Assembly: GCF_021917145.1 (NCBI RefSeq)
Contig: NW_025813703.1
Coordinates: 434,001-498,000, forward strand
From: Hypomesus transpacificus
Taxonomy: Eukaryota; Chordata; Actinopteri; Osmeriformes; Osmeridae
DNA: 64,000 bases
Reading direction: 5' to 3'
The notes beneath the pieces are model-generated. The model was not told the origin of the DNA. It saw nothing but the letters and a program-made list of their open reading frames with translations, and did no database searches. Each line of letters starts with the position of its first letter. The stretch's first letter is position 1. Positions 1 through 20,533 of the stretch are shown in pieces. The translations under genes were made by a program, and so were the position numbers.

Positions 1-4437
<4,437 letters not shown>

Positions 4438-6161
4438 ATTTTGTTTCCTCCACGTTTCTTCCTTGTGAAACTGGACTTTCAAGTCGGTGCAGATGAGAGT
4501 GCGAGGCTGAGCGGGTGCGAACTGCCAGAACCTGGGCTACAGGTAAATCAGCTTTTCTAGTACCACGTCTTTGCCAGCCCCTCACCTTGCAGGTAAGCAG
4601 CGCTGCACCTTACTTTATGTCCCGATACAAAGAAGGGGCATTAATTATGCAACAGCAAGTAAATTATTCCTCGATATAAAGAAACTGTAAATTTTACCTT
4701 GCTTAGCTAAATGGCAATGGCTAAACTTTGGTTTGAATTCTTTTAGTTTAAAGTATTCAGGTTAGGAGAGGGGGAGCCTTTTTGCTGATTGGTCCGTAGT
4801 CTGAAGACATACCTCAGCGATAGGCTGTCACGTCAGTGAGCCATGTAAGACCCTCCTACTCCACTTACTAGAAATCTGAACGAAGTGCTGTGAAACGCAT
4901 TTGTTCTTCGTAAGCGTTAGAAATAACTAAAACGACTTAGTAGATTGTCTCTCTACGAATTATACAAATAAGTGAGCTACTGGATTTTTTTTATCAACTT
5001 ATAGGGAATAGTGATTATTACAAATGTTATAAAAGGGGCATGGTGCACGTTCTTGAAACGGGGTGCGTTGGGGAACTTGCAGCATGACTGCACAGCCTTA
5101 AAGATGGCCCAACACTGACCTGAGTTTGATAGTCATCAGGTCTTGGGGCTGTGAATGCCTCTCACAACACAAACCCATGAATAGAGATCTAAGCACACAC
5201 ACACACACCTGGAGTTTCATAGCTTAGCAAGCTATCAAACCAATATCTGTTCTGAAGTTTTTCTCAAAGCTGTTGCAAAGGGGCTTAGAGGCCACTCAGA
5301 CGTATCTGCCCTAGATGTGTCCTAAACACATTTGGGTGTGTAAGTTTAAATATTTGCTCTAATACATCACCAAATTGCAATTATTTGTATTCCTCTGCTA
5401 CGGTTCTTTGTTAGTAGATGGTTTATCACTGTGCTGTATTTTAGTAAAGTAGTCACAGGGTTCTCTCCTTGCAAAATGGTTATGTTCTGTGCTTCAAGTC
5501 AACATTTTATATGTCCACATCCAGGGTTACCACCAGCTATTTAGACTTAAGTCTCTCTGTTTGTGTGAGCATCACAAAGGAGACAGGCTGCAGGGAGGAG
5601 CCCAGTAATTTGTTTACACAATACTATTGTCCCCTTAATGAATCTATTGTATGGTGAGGTTGTATTGGTTTAGAGTTAAAACAAACCATAAGGTGCGTGC
5701 ATGTGTGTGTGTATGTGTGTGCACGTGCCTATGTGTGTGCGTTGTCTTTGTTAAAGGGATAACTGCTTGGCTGATCATGTGGTCAAATTGACCAAACCAC
5801 TGGTGCCATGGTGACCCTAACCCCAGATGTTATCTCTGTCCTTTGGTGTTTAATGGGATAGAATACCCATCATAAAAGTACAACGTTCTATACTCCATAG
5901 ATCAAGAAGCCTCAGCTATTTAGCGTTTTTGGGACTCGTGTACTACTTAATCGCAGCCTGACAATATACTGTATACTGTATGTTGTGTTTGAGTGTTTTG
6001 CCAATCACTATGCTCCCTTTACTAATTTACTCAGAGGAACACCTGGACTTATTCATGTTGTGTGTGTTGCTAGATAAATACAGGTGGGGTCCTTGAGCAC
6101 ACATCATGCAAGGTATTTTCTTAAAACCAGACCCAGTATATTACAGTTAATATAGCAAAAA

Positions 6162-6213
6162 AGGAGAGAGAGAGAGAGCGAAAGAGAGAGAGAGAGAAAG
6201 AGAGAGAGAGTAG
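6162..6213. repeat. GA-rich microsatellite
   Basis: Imperfect GA repeat with interspersed AAAG and GCG units, seen directly. No gene overlaps it. Confidence 0.85.
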
Positions 6214-7429
6214 AGCACAGTATAGAGAGAAAGACAGATTTAAACAGAGTTTTCTGTAATTTTCTCTAATATTTCACTAATATTCTTGGTTGTACTGGAT
6301 AACATCTTACTATCCATGGTTGTTTGTCAAAACAAACATGCAAGAGACATAACATAACACCCCAGCCATATAATCTTAACCTAACTCAGTAGTAATTCTG
6401 TTCATTGGAATCTATGAAATTTATAATTTAAAAAAATAGACACAGCAGCAACAAGCATGGGCATGACACATATTTGAGAGGCAGTCATTTATATTCAGAA
6501 TTCCATTGTGAAAGACTGTGCAGAAGTTGGTGAGTATACAGGGTGAGTGTGTATGTGTGTAGATAGAGAGAGGTGAAAGGTGTATTCCGCATTCCTCGCA
6601 TTTTAGAGGGGAGAGAGTGCTTGTCTGGACTTGGCTGGGATACCTGCGTGTATCTGTTTGTCAGCCCAAACCTGATGTCACTTTCTGATAGTGGTATCGC
6701 TGTGACAGATATCTCTTGCTGACAGAGCACTACTTGAAGCTGCTGGGTCAGGGAAGCTGAACACTGCTCTTGTTGTTTTCCTGAATGTCACTGCATGCTC
6801 TACCAAACCAGTCAGACAACATTATAGCAGGTTTGATGGAACGAGGACCTCAAAACTGGACGGCGGAACCTATCGGTTTAGAAATGGAGGGGAGGGAAAG
6901 AAGGTGTAAGGGTGCATGACGTCAGGTCTGTATAGAGGAAGTGGACAACAACAAAATTACTTCCTCTTCCTTTAACCACCTAGGTGAATTTCGATGTTTC
7001 CCATCTAAATAAAACTAACTGTAACCTTATTCATGTCCATGTGTTTTGCCTTATTGGTTTTGTAAAAGCTTTGTAAGGTCAAATGTACTGGAGTTAAAGA
7101 CGATGTCCTCCTTTACTGTTAAATAAAGATTGTGATTTTTTTCAAAAAACTATTTTCATATTTCATAGAAACCGTCTTTATTCCCAAATGGTAAAATCTC
7201 AGGCTGTCTGTGGCAAACCTTGCTTTTCCCAAGACACAATAGATCCAAGGATAATATTCTCAACCGCTATTGAATGTCTGACACCTGGAAGATTTCCTTT
7301 CACAGGCCCTAAGGCCAGACAACTCCACCCAGGCTAACCAGCATGGTTACCTGCGACAGAGGAACTGTAAGGAACTGAGCCTAGGTGGTGTGTGGCTTAT
7401 GTCACAAGGGGCATAATCTCTGTCCTTCT

Positions 7430-7490
7430 CTCTGAGAGAGCGAGCGAGCGAGAAGGAGAGAGAGAGAGAAAAAGAGAGTGAGAGAAATTT
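7430..7490. repeat. GA/GAGC-rich microsatellite
   Basis: Starts as GAGC repeats and continues as an imperfect GA tract. It lies in the grhl2-znf706 spacer. Confidence 0.8.
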
Positions 7491-8701
7491 CCCCTTTCAC
7501 AAAAGACTGTAAGGATTCTCTTTCTTATGATGTGAAAAGAAGTGTAACATAATACAAGCCTCTATCTGGAGATTTTTCTCACAATGATAACATTTCTCCC
7601 ATGAAAAGACCCACCCCAAATAACTTTTGAATGTCTTTTAAAATGATTAGTGTAAGAGTGGATCAAATTAGCTCACACTCAAATATAACTGTTTTAGACT
7701 AATAATTTTTCCAGTTATTTAGCTATATTCTATATTAGGTCTAGTATTTTCTACTAACATAACACACACAACGCATATCACGCACAGAAATAGATAACAT
7801 ATGGTCCTCAAAGGTATAATTAACTGGAGTGCCCTATCAACTCTTGAAGAACATGATGTATTTGTGAATGGAGAACAGTTCTTTGTACTCCACATTTACT
7901 CAGTGAAGGTGTGGTCACCTAGTTGGAAAAGAGGCCAAAGTCTGTGTTTGGAAATAGCAACAATTGTTTTGTTTGTGTCAATACCTGTGACTAAGAAAAT
8001 ATGAAAAAATATTTTTTAGGCTACTTTGTCAAACAATTAATATAGATACAACACTTATCTGCAAGGAGCAAACAGGATCTATTGTGTTTAATGATGTAAT
8101 CTTAATCTCATGTAAACCATAAAGAAACATCAAATTGATATTTTGTATTTATTTTCTCAGGTCTGTAAGAAGTTAGTGAAGTCATTAAGTAATGTAGCTG
8201 TCAGTAAGTGTTGCACACATTTTCAAACATGCAGAATGTAGTCAAATACAAGAAGGAATAATGTTACGACACATACACTAGAAAGATACCCACCATAATA
8301 TGTTAGAAAAGAGCCCAGTTAGGTAATATTGTTTGATTCTCTGGTCTCTGGCACATAAAAAAAAATATATATACTACACTACACTACACTGTTAGTTACT
8401 TTACTTTAGGATCACATCTGAATCGTAATGCTGAGCTTCAGAACAGACCATTTTTATGGTCATTTTTTGAAGTGTGTCATGGGACGTCACCTTTTTTTAA
8501 ATGTATGAGTACATCACATTGTATTATATAGTCATTAAAATGTTGATTTGGTTGAATTAGATCAATAAATAAAGTCATATTTTGTTATAGATTCATATAC
8601 GTTCCAATATAAAAGTCCAATGTCACAACACTTTGAGCACGTTTTGCAGTAAAGCTCCCAACTTCACCAGAGCCAGAATATTTTATATCTTCAAGCACAC
8701 A

Positions 8702-8718
8702 ATGCCCCCTAGTGAGGT
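8702..8718 (-). promoter_or_regulatory. CTCF-like site
   Basis: Minus-strand CCTCACTAGGGGGCATT resembles the vertebrate CTCF core (CCASYAGRKGGC). It lies in the grhl2-znf706 spacer, where a domain boundary would be plausible. The motif is seen directly; occupancy is inference. Confidence 0.35.
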
Positions 8719-9239
8719 TTATGGGTGTAGGAGCTCTGGGGCCAATAAGGGTAATATCCCCAATTTCAGCTTTTGCCCGCCACATTTCTAAAAAATAAAT
8801 AAATACAAATCTGTGAAAAGTTGAGTGTGGGGGAATTTTTCTCAAATATTCAGACACAACTGTTAGACCTAGAAGTGAATCTAATGAGCACAAGTTCACA
8901 TGCTAGCAAAAATGTACACAATACTGATGAGCAATTTGTGAACAAATCGTTGTTTTTAACTCATCTTTTAACCTGCTTGGGAATCCCAAATACAATTTGA
9001 TACTTTTCCATTCGAGCACTGTCAACAAAATAATAGCGCTACTGCTACAACCATAGACTTATCATACTTTAACCAGCAGATGTCGATAGTGTACACTGTT
9101 TTGATCAAACGCCTCTAGTAATTAATCGATTTTCAACACAAATAGCTGAAAAGCTTTAAATGCACCACAGAGCTTCGTTTCCCCATCACATCTAGCACTG
9201 TTATTGGCCATAAAGCTAAATGTGCCGACAAAGAAGAAT

Positions 9240-9348
9240 AAGGTCTGTGCGTAAGCTGCGAGGCCGGGTGTCATCGTGCGCCTAGTAGTAGTGTCCTATA
9301 GCCATCTCTACTAACTTCACTATCTAGCAACAACCGAGAGAGTAGGAG
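9240..9348 (+). other. znf706: Probable 5' UTR exon and promoter of znf706
   Basis: A good splice donor follows AGTAGGAG at 9348 (gtgagc). The coding exon of znf706 opens with an acceptor (ctag) at 10511-10514, just ahead of its start codon, so an upstream untranslated exon is needed. The 5' edge is a guess; the flanking sequence is locally GC-richer. Transcript data would settle it. Confidence 0.45.
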
Positions 9349-10521
9349 GTGAGCACAACTGTAAGATTTGCGTTAAGCCTTCGAGCTGAGAAACATCTAC
9401 CCTTATCTTTCCAAGGTAATGTATGGTTATTGTAGTCAAAAGTTATTGCATACACATATAGTAGCCTTTAGTCTTCACTTTATATTGAATAAACCTAGCT
9501 ATGATCTACCATATGGTTTAGCACAGCGCTAAGCGTTGGCTACTGTGGGATAATACCCATTTTATCATGATATAATTTACATCGCCAGTCAGACATCTGA
9601 TTTTCAAAAAAGTTTGCTAGCTGTAAATTGTGCTAATATTCTTAGACTATCTACTAGCTTGCAAGCTCGCGTCAAGCCCCTATCATTTGATTTTCTAACT
9701 CACTGATCAACATGTTAGCTAGCTAGCTAGTCTAGCTAGCACTAACAACAGTGTAACTAGCTAGCTACTTTTCCATTCGACAATTTTACTATCAGAGCTA
9801 GCTAAACTAACCAGGAATGTTCCATTTCTAATAGCTCTTTTGCTGGTCAGTAGCAACCCAAAACTTAAATCATCCATTTCGATGTGTCCCCCTAGCAAAT
9901 CGATGAGATAGGTATTCGCTATTTAGGGTAACGAACTTTATAGATGGATGGTCCAGTATAGTATCTGAAAATATCGTGTAGTGTCATGAACTGTATCTAG
10001 ACTACACCGTGTATCATCACATCTAGATCAGCTAAAAGAATAGAAATGGTAGATGTCGATGGCTAGCTATGTTGCCAGAAGTACTGGCTAGTGCACACAC
10101 GCTGTAATCTGTCACAAATGCAAATTCCCAACAACACACCACACACGGACCTCTGAAGTTCAGTTATTCAATCTAATAAGTAATTACTCATTAGTAGATG
10201 AAGCATGACATTAAAATATTACACAAGGTCAAACCCAGGTTCGGATGTGAAAGGGATATCTATAGCATTACTGTGACATGTAAAGACAACTCCAGTTGTG
10301 GTGTTTGTACTTGTGTATACATGTTACTCCCTGGTATTCAACCAAATCTTACAGTAGTGTGCTCTGCTAATCACACTAATGGGTTGCAAACAGTCATTTC
10401 AAATGAGCTACACGAGCGATTGTTTACACAGAATCTAATCTTGATTTAATAAGAATAAATAACAATCCTTTTCTGATCTCTTCTTGATTTGTACATGTCA
10501 CCCTCGTTCACTAGGGAAACT

Positions 10522-11152
10522 ATGGCGCGTGGTCATCAGAAGATCCAATCTCAGCAGAAAAATGCCAAGAAGCAGGCTGAAGCAAAGAAGGCTAAAGGAC
10601 ATGACCAGAAGACTGCTGCCAAGGCTGCTCTAGTGTTCACCTGTGCCGTCTGCAGGGTGAGTTTCTTGCTGTGATGCTCACTTAGGCTCTTTGCATTTAA
10701 TCTGAACACTGTACTTTATGATTTTAACCATGAATGGCTAGTGTGTTGATTATTGGTCCACATCAACAATAAGAAGGTTGGAGAAAGTGACACAGGGCTT
10801 ATTAATCAGAGATTTCAAAAAGGCCTACTCTTGTTTTTAAAGGGACTGTGAGATGAATGGTCACATCAATTCATTACTGTAAACTTTGTATGACATGAGT
10901 TAAACCCACCTAAAATATAACACATGGTCCAACCCACATTCTGGTGTGAAAGAGATATCATTACTGGCATGTAAAGAGAATTCCCATGGTATTTTTTGTA
11001 TGATTTTTGTCATTTTTGTATTCTTTTCGTTTTTCTTTTCTTTCTCCTCATAATAGTCACAGATGCCAGACCCAAAGACCTTCAAGCAGCATTTTGAGAG
11101 CAAGCATCCCAAGTCCCCCCTGCCTACAGAGCTGGAGGGAGTGGAAGCATAA
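10522..11152 (+). CDS. znf706: Zinc finger protein 706
   Basis: Small nuclear C2H2 zinc-finger protein, known in mouse stem cells as a repressor of Klf4 that promotes exit from self-renewal. Two coding exons, 10522-10656 and 11057-11152, join in phase 0 to give 76 residues, the same length as the human protein. The start MARGHQKIQSQQ matches the family, and the N-terminal half is lysine- and glutamine-rich like other 4F5-type small basic proteins. The single finger has the CxxC pair at residues 41 and 44 (FTCAVCR) and histidines in KQHFESKH near 57 and 62. An in-frame ATG 33 bases upstream (10489) lies before the acceptor, so it is intronic and was rejected as the start. It is transcribed away from grhl2, as the human pair is. 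Confidence 0.97.
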
Positions 11153-11905
11153 GCAAAAAAACTAAATTTTGATTATTGCCCTGAATCCCAAACCTGCAGC
11201 CTCTACCCTCTGTATCCTTGTATGGATAGAAAAGGACTGAATGGCTGTGAGCAATGTGATTACTCCACTTCTCTCGCCCTATTGAAGGGCAGTGTTGCCT
11301 TTTTGACATGTTGCTTACATACATGCAGTTTTAACTACACAAGTTGAACGGGCTGGGGCTCAGGGTTGAGTTCGTTTTCAGGGCTGCTGAAGAGCCTACA
11401 ATTCGTGATGAATGCAAACTGTCAATGCAGTATACATCCCTTACACATTCTCTCAGAACAGACCCCATGCTTACTTGAGGATACACTAACAGTTCAAATT
11501 TGGTTCATGTGCTGCATCTAGGTGACTCGTATCTAGGATAGGGTGTGATCAGGTCCTTACATAAAATGTAATAAATCTTAAGAAGGTATTGCCTTACTCA
11601 CTGCACCCCTGTCTACAGTCTAACATGCTTTATTTGTTATGAGCAAAATAAACATTGATTTTTTTTAATCAAGGACTTTAAAATGATTGTGTGAAGGGGG
11701 TTATGGTTCATTCCTGTGAATTTAAGTGTAGACTGAGCAATCTACTTTTAATTTATGGATGTGGGGTCCAGTACAAAGGCAGATTGGTTTTGTTCTAGCT
11801 TTGCATTCATCCAATCAATGATTTGTTGTCGGTAAAATGTTAGGCCATATTCATGTTGTTTTCTAATTAACATGTGTGACTGATCATTGTAATTTTTACA
11901 CTTGG

Positions 11906-11911
11906 AATAAA
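11906..11911 (+). terminator. znf706: Poly(A) signal of znf706
   Basis: AATAAA about 750 bases after the znf706 stop codon, in AT-rich sequence. An earlier AATAAA near 11646 could give a shorter 3' UTR. Confidence 0.5.
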
Positions 11912-11929
11912 GTTATTAATGTCTCAATG

Positions 11930-13090
11930 ATGTAAGATAACATTTTAATAAAAAATTACTTTGTTTAATATCAGTATATTTATTTCTTGACCTTTTTTCT
12001 ATGGGGATGAGAATTTCAATTAGAATTTATTGTCAGTAACAGGAAAAATAAAATAAATGCTTATCCTATAGTTGATATCTAATGTTAGTGTGCTATTTCA
12101 GGTGTAAAGTTAGGCCCTTGTTTGAAATTAATCTCAATATAATTCCACAATAAATATCTTAACTTAGTTTATAGAATATGATTCAGAAATTGTGTAAACA
12201 CATGCCCCCATGCAGATTTCTAATCACCATAGCCTTGCTCAGCTGGTCTGACAAGTTTCCCACTAATAAACTAGTGCAGCCTGTGTGGCAGCGGGTGATT
12301 AACATGTCGGTTAGTTGATTCAGTGATGCACACATATTCCTGGAATTAGATAGAAGTAGTCCTGTTGTGGCTCTCACTACTAGGCTATGCCTACTATTTT
12401 CACAAAAAAAGCCTGTCCAACTGTCGGTTATTTGAACGGTTATTAAGTTGCAATACAGTAAAATAGTAAGTATAACTAAATATATACAATTATATGATAC
12501 GAAAGTGTACATTTACGGGGGCCACACAAGGGAGTCCAAGTTTATTGTCACAAGAGCACTGCTCTCTCCTCCCCTTCCCCGCTCCTTCCAGAACCGCCGA
12601 CGTTGCCCACCTACGATTTTTAACAACCCACCCTCAATTAGCTTTCCAGGACTATAGCCTAACCTTAGTGAGGTTATTTAGGTCACCTCAACCTCAATAT
12701 TGACCCACAATCCTCAGCACAGCGGAAGATAGGTCAAATTAACTGAACTACTGAGAGTATTAAGTTAAATTAACAGCTGTGGTTGCCCTTCAGCCAGTAA
12801 ATACACGTATCCGGTCAGTTCCGCAGTAAAATATATAAGAGCAAAGTGGTCAAAGTAAAAAATGCCATATTGTGTCAATGTAGTATGTCCAAACTGTATG
12901 CATACTTTGTAAGAGAAGCTGCAGTGCGAACTGAGAAAAACTGCGATTTGCGACACAAGGCCAGACTTATCGACTCCAATGCGATTTATTTATTTTTGAC
13001 CAATCAACATGAAATGTGTTGCGAAGCCGCAATCTAAAAACGCCTCCTATTCTAAAGCTTGAAGGCGAGTGGTCCGTTTAAGTGACGTAG
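11930..13090. other. Spacer between znf706 and pabpc1
   Basis: No supportable gene. The open frames here (for example 12183-12512 on the minus strand) lack recognisable domains, splice support and family resemblance. Confidence 0.6.
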
Positions 13091-13094
13091 GCAA

Positions 13095-13260
13095 CAGTAC
13101 ATATATGACTCCACTTCCTCAGTCGCATTCCCCTAAACCCCGGCTGTTAGTGCTGTGTGAATGCGCGTGTGCTCCTGAGCTTGCTCGGCACACATTCTAT
13201 AAAAAATTAAAAAAATAAAAAAAAGTTAAAAACCGTAAAAACGTAAAAAATCTATTTTTC
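13095..13260 (+). promoter_or_regulatory. pabpc1: pabpc1 core promoter, pyrimidine-rich start and A-rich leader tract
   Basis: A TATA-like acatatatga at about 13098-13107 is followed by pyrimidine-rich sequence around 13110-13136 (CACTTCCTC, ATTCCCCT), as expected for a 5'-TOP mRNA. At about 13198-13252 the leader then carries a tract of A runs separated by single T, G or C. PABP mRNAs are known TOP mRNAs whose A-rich 5' UTR binds PABP and represses its own translation. The tract is seen directly; the regulatory role is established for the family, and the exact start site is inference. Confidence 0.7.
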
Positions 13261-13692
13261 TCTTTGTAATAAAATCGGTGAAGCAGGAGCAACCATTCAA
13301 AGACTGGACGGTACAAGAAGAGACGGAACTTAACGACATTTTAAACCGACGAGCGTCGCTAGCACAAAGCTAACGAAACTGATTACCATCTGCTCAGGGG
13401 AAGCAAGCAAGGCCGACAACTTTTGTTTTCGTTTAATTTCAGTTTTAGATATTTGGACAGTTAGTGCGTATTTTAATAGCCCAAACAAGAATAATTTAAT
13501 CTTCACCGAATTGGCTAAGCAACTTCGGTCTTCATCCTGAACATTTTAACCTCCTGTTAGCTTGCTGACAAATTCCACACCGGCCCGAGCTAAATTGCTA
13601 ACGACGTAACAGACCATTTGGAATACAGAACGCATTTTTTTTCAGTTAAACTCTTCGTAGCTATTTGTTCCGTTGTTAGGCTAGCTAGATAA

Positions 13693-18496
<4,804 letters not shown>

Positions 18497-18682
18497 AGAT
18501 GGGGTAAGTTCTTTTTAATTGTGGTTGTGATGGGATTTTATAACCCATTAAGTGTGAGTCATTGACAGTAATACTTTTTTTATTTGTTTTCACAGGAATG
18601 GGCCACGTTTTACTCGTGCTTCACCGATGGAAAAAAATTAAACATTGAAAAAAGCTAAAACACACAAAACAATGCAAAAAGA

Positions 18683-18688
18683 AATAAA
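18683..18688 (+). terminator. pabpc1: Proximal poly(A) signal of pabpc1
   Basis: AATAAA in an A-rich 3' UTR. Another AATAAA at 18967-18972 may be the distal site. Which is used is not visible. Confidence 0.5.
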
Positions 18689-18979
18689 ATGACACGTTAA
18701 AAAAGAAAGAACTAGGTTAAGGCCAGGCCTAGAGAAGATAAGACTAGGTCTTGTTTATAAATGAAAAAGGATAAGGAAAAAAAGAGAAAAATCTTGAAAA
18801 CAAAAAATGGTTTAGTCTGGGGTTTTAATTATTCCTCTTGGAATTTACTGAAAGCATTCCCTTCTGGCATTTTATTCATTTTAAATGTTAAAATGTTTTG
18901 GTTGTCTGAGGAGAGGTGACAAGACAGTTCAGCATTGTGAAATTTATCTTGACCATTACTTGCTTGAATAAAAATGATT

Positions 18980-20300
18980 ACAAAAATAAAAAACTTTCTC
19001 TTTGTTAAGGTAGGAAGGCTATAGATTCTGGAAGTAAACTTTGGTTTGGTTGACTGGTTTATTTGCTAGATTTAATTAACTAAATGATATGACGCCAATA
19101 TACATCAATTAAATGATTTCGTAAAATGATCAGAAATACTGAAATCATGTATACCTTAGGACAGCGGGCTGATAGAAATCGTGTGGCTTGTAGTCTGTAC
19201 ACAAGACGCACAAAGATCTCAAGTCTCAAACTGCGATGGTAATTCAGTAGTTTGAAACATTTAGTGGAGTCAAACGTCTGCAACAATCCTCCATTACCTG
19301 CTTGAAAGCAGTCCCATCTCACGCAGCCTAAATCCCAAAAAGCATAGCATCACTTGGTCACTTGATATGTATGCAGGCTGCATTCATGGAGTCTGTTTTC
19401 TGGCATCACACTACAATACTACCAGGTCATTTTGGAACACTGACAAGATGTACCTATCCTGTGAAAGTGAAACAGCATTCCAGTCCCAAGGCCCAAAGTA
19501 TAATTCAGGCTCAGGTTTTCTATGGAATGCAGCTGAAATTAGTGTGATTACTCGTTGATGCCCATCAGAGCATGGAGCTCAATACCTGCAGTTGTTGCAC
19601 CTGCAGTTACTCGTGTAACAGGGTGTATTGTCAAATAGTGGTGAAAAGGGTGTACTGGACCAGACCACTCCAACATGAGCCATAAGTGTAACTTACTGCC
19701 ATTATCCCTTCATCCAAATGATACTATACTGTCTGCCATGAGTTCCTCAGTTCCCATCTGATAATCTGTATTATTTTCGTAGTTAGTAATTATGTTGTAC
19801 GTTAACATTTTCAGATTACCTATAATGCTTTTCTCTGAGACAATAAGCCCTTAAAACTATACAACCTGCTATAAATGCAGCCTGTCCTCTTGATTTCCAT
19901 ACTAGACCGTACGATTGGAAGCTTTTGGGACTGATTTGTAAAGTATGCTGTGTATTTTGCTACTGATATTTGTCCCTTCGGGAAGGTCATGTACTTATTT
20001 AAGAAGTTAGGCTTTTATGCAACATTGTTTTTCACCTGACATGATCAAGTAATTACTGACCTCCCTTCCCATTAGCCTGTTGAGAGAGATCGGATCATGA
20101 AAAAGCAAGGCCTAACCTCTTATCCAAATCTTCAGAGGTCAAATGCACAATTTAGAGCTCCTTTGTGCTTGTTTTCTATTTATATCTTAACCTGAGCCAG
20201 ATGTGTAATGAGGGATCATGAATGCGAGAACAACCGTTTTTTCTTGTTAAGTTTTTTCTGGCATTGATGTCGAGTTCAAGTTCAGTACGTTCGACCCACC
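18980..20300. other. Spacer between pabpc1 and rnf19a
   Basis: No supportable gene. SNX31 and ANKRD46, which lie between these genes in human, were looked for by protein motif and not found. Confidence 0.55.
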
Positions 20301-20379
20301 ATTTCACTTCCATTCCTGTGTGTGCGCGCGTGCGTATTCGTCCAAGAGCTCCTCAGGAGGAATCACAAACCCGCCCACA

Positions 20380-20533
20380 AAGCTGTGCCTAAACTAGACG
20401 GGACAGGACAGCTGACGTCCGGAGTTGTCGTATCTTGACCTAGCCAAGTTGTAATTAAACATTTATTCTGAAATCCCTTTATGTTACCTACTGGACTTAA
20501 ACGAAGACGTGTTTTTCGTGTATTGTTTTCACG
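20380..20533 (+). other. rnf19a: Probable rnf19a promoter and untranslated first exon
   Basis: A strong donor (gtaagt) follows TTTTCACG at 20533. A CRE-like TGACGTCC near 20413 lies upstream. The first coding exon of rnf19a has an acceptor (cacacag) ending at 22874, ahead of about 190 bases of leader, so a spliced untranslated exon is required upstream. The assignment is inference. Confidence 0.4.

Larger units (their letters stand above)
4438..9239. other. Intergenic spacer between grhl2 and znf706
   Basis: About 4.8 kb without a supportable gene. The left end must hold the grhl2 leader and promoter (minus strand). The rest has short CA/GT tracts (about 5194-5208 and 5698-5735), two GA-rich tracts and a CTCF-like motif near 8.7 kb. 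In human, YWHAZ lies near ZNF706 on the PABPC1 side; no 14-3-3 coding sequence is present here or between znf706 and pabpc1. Confidence 0.6.
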
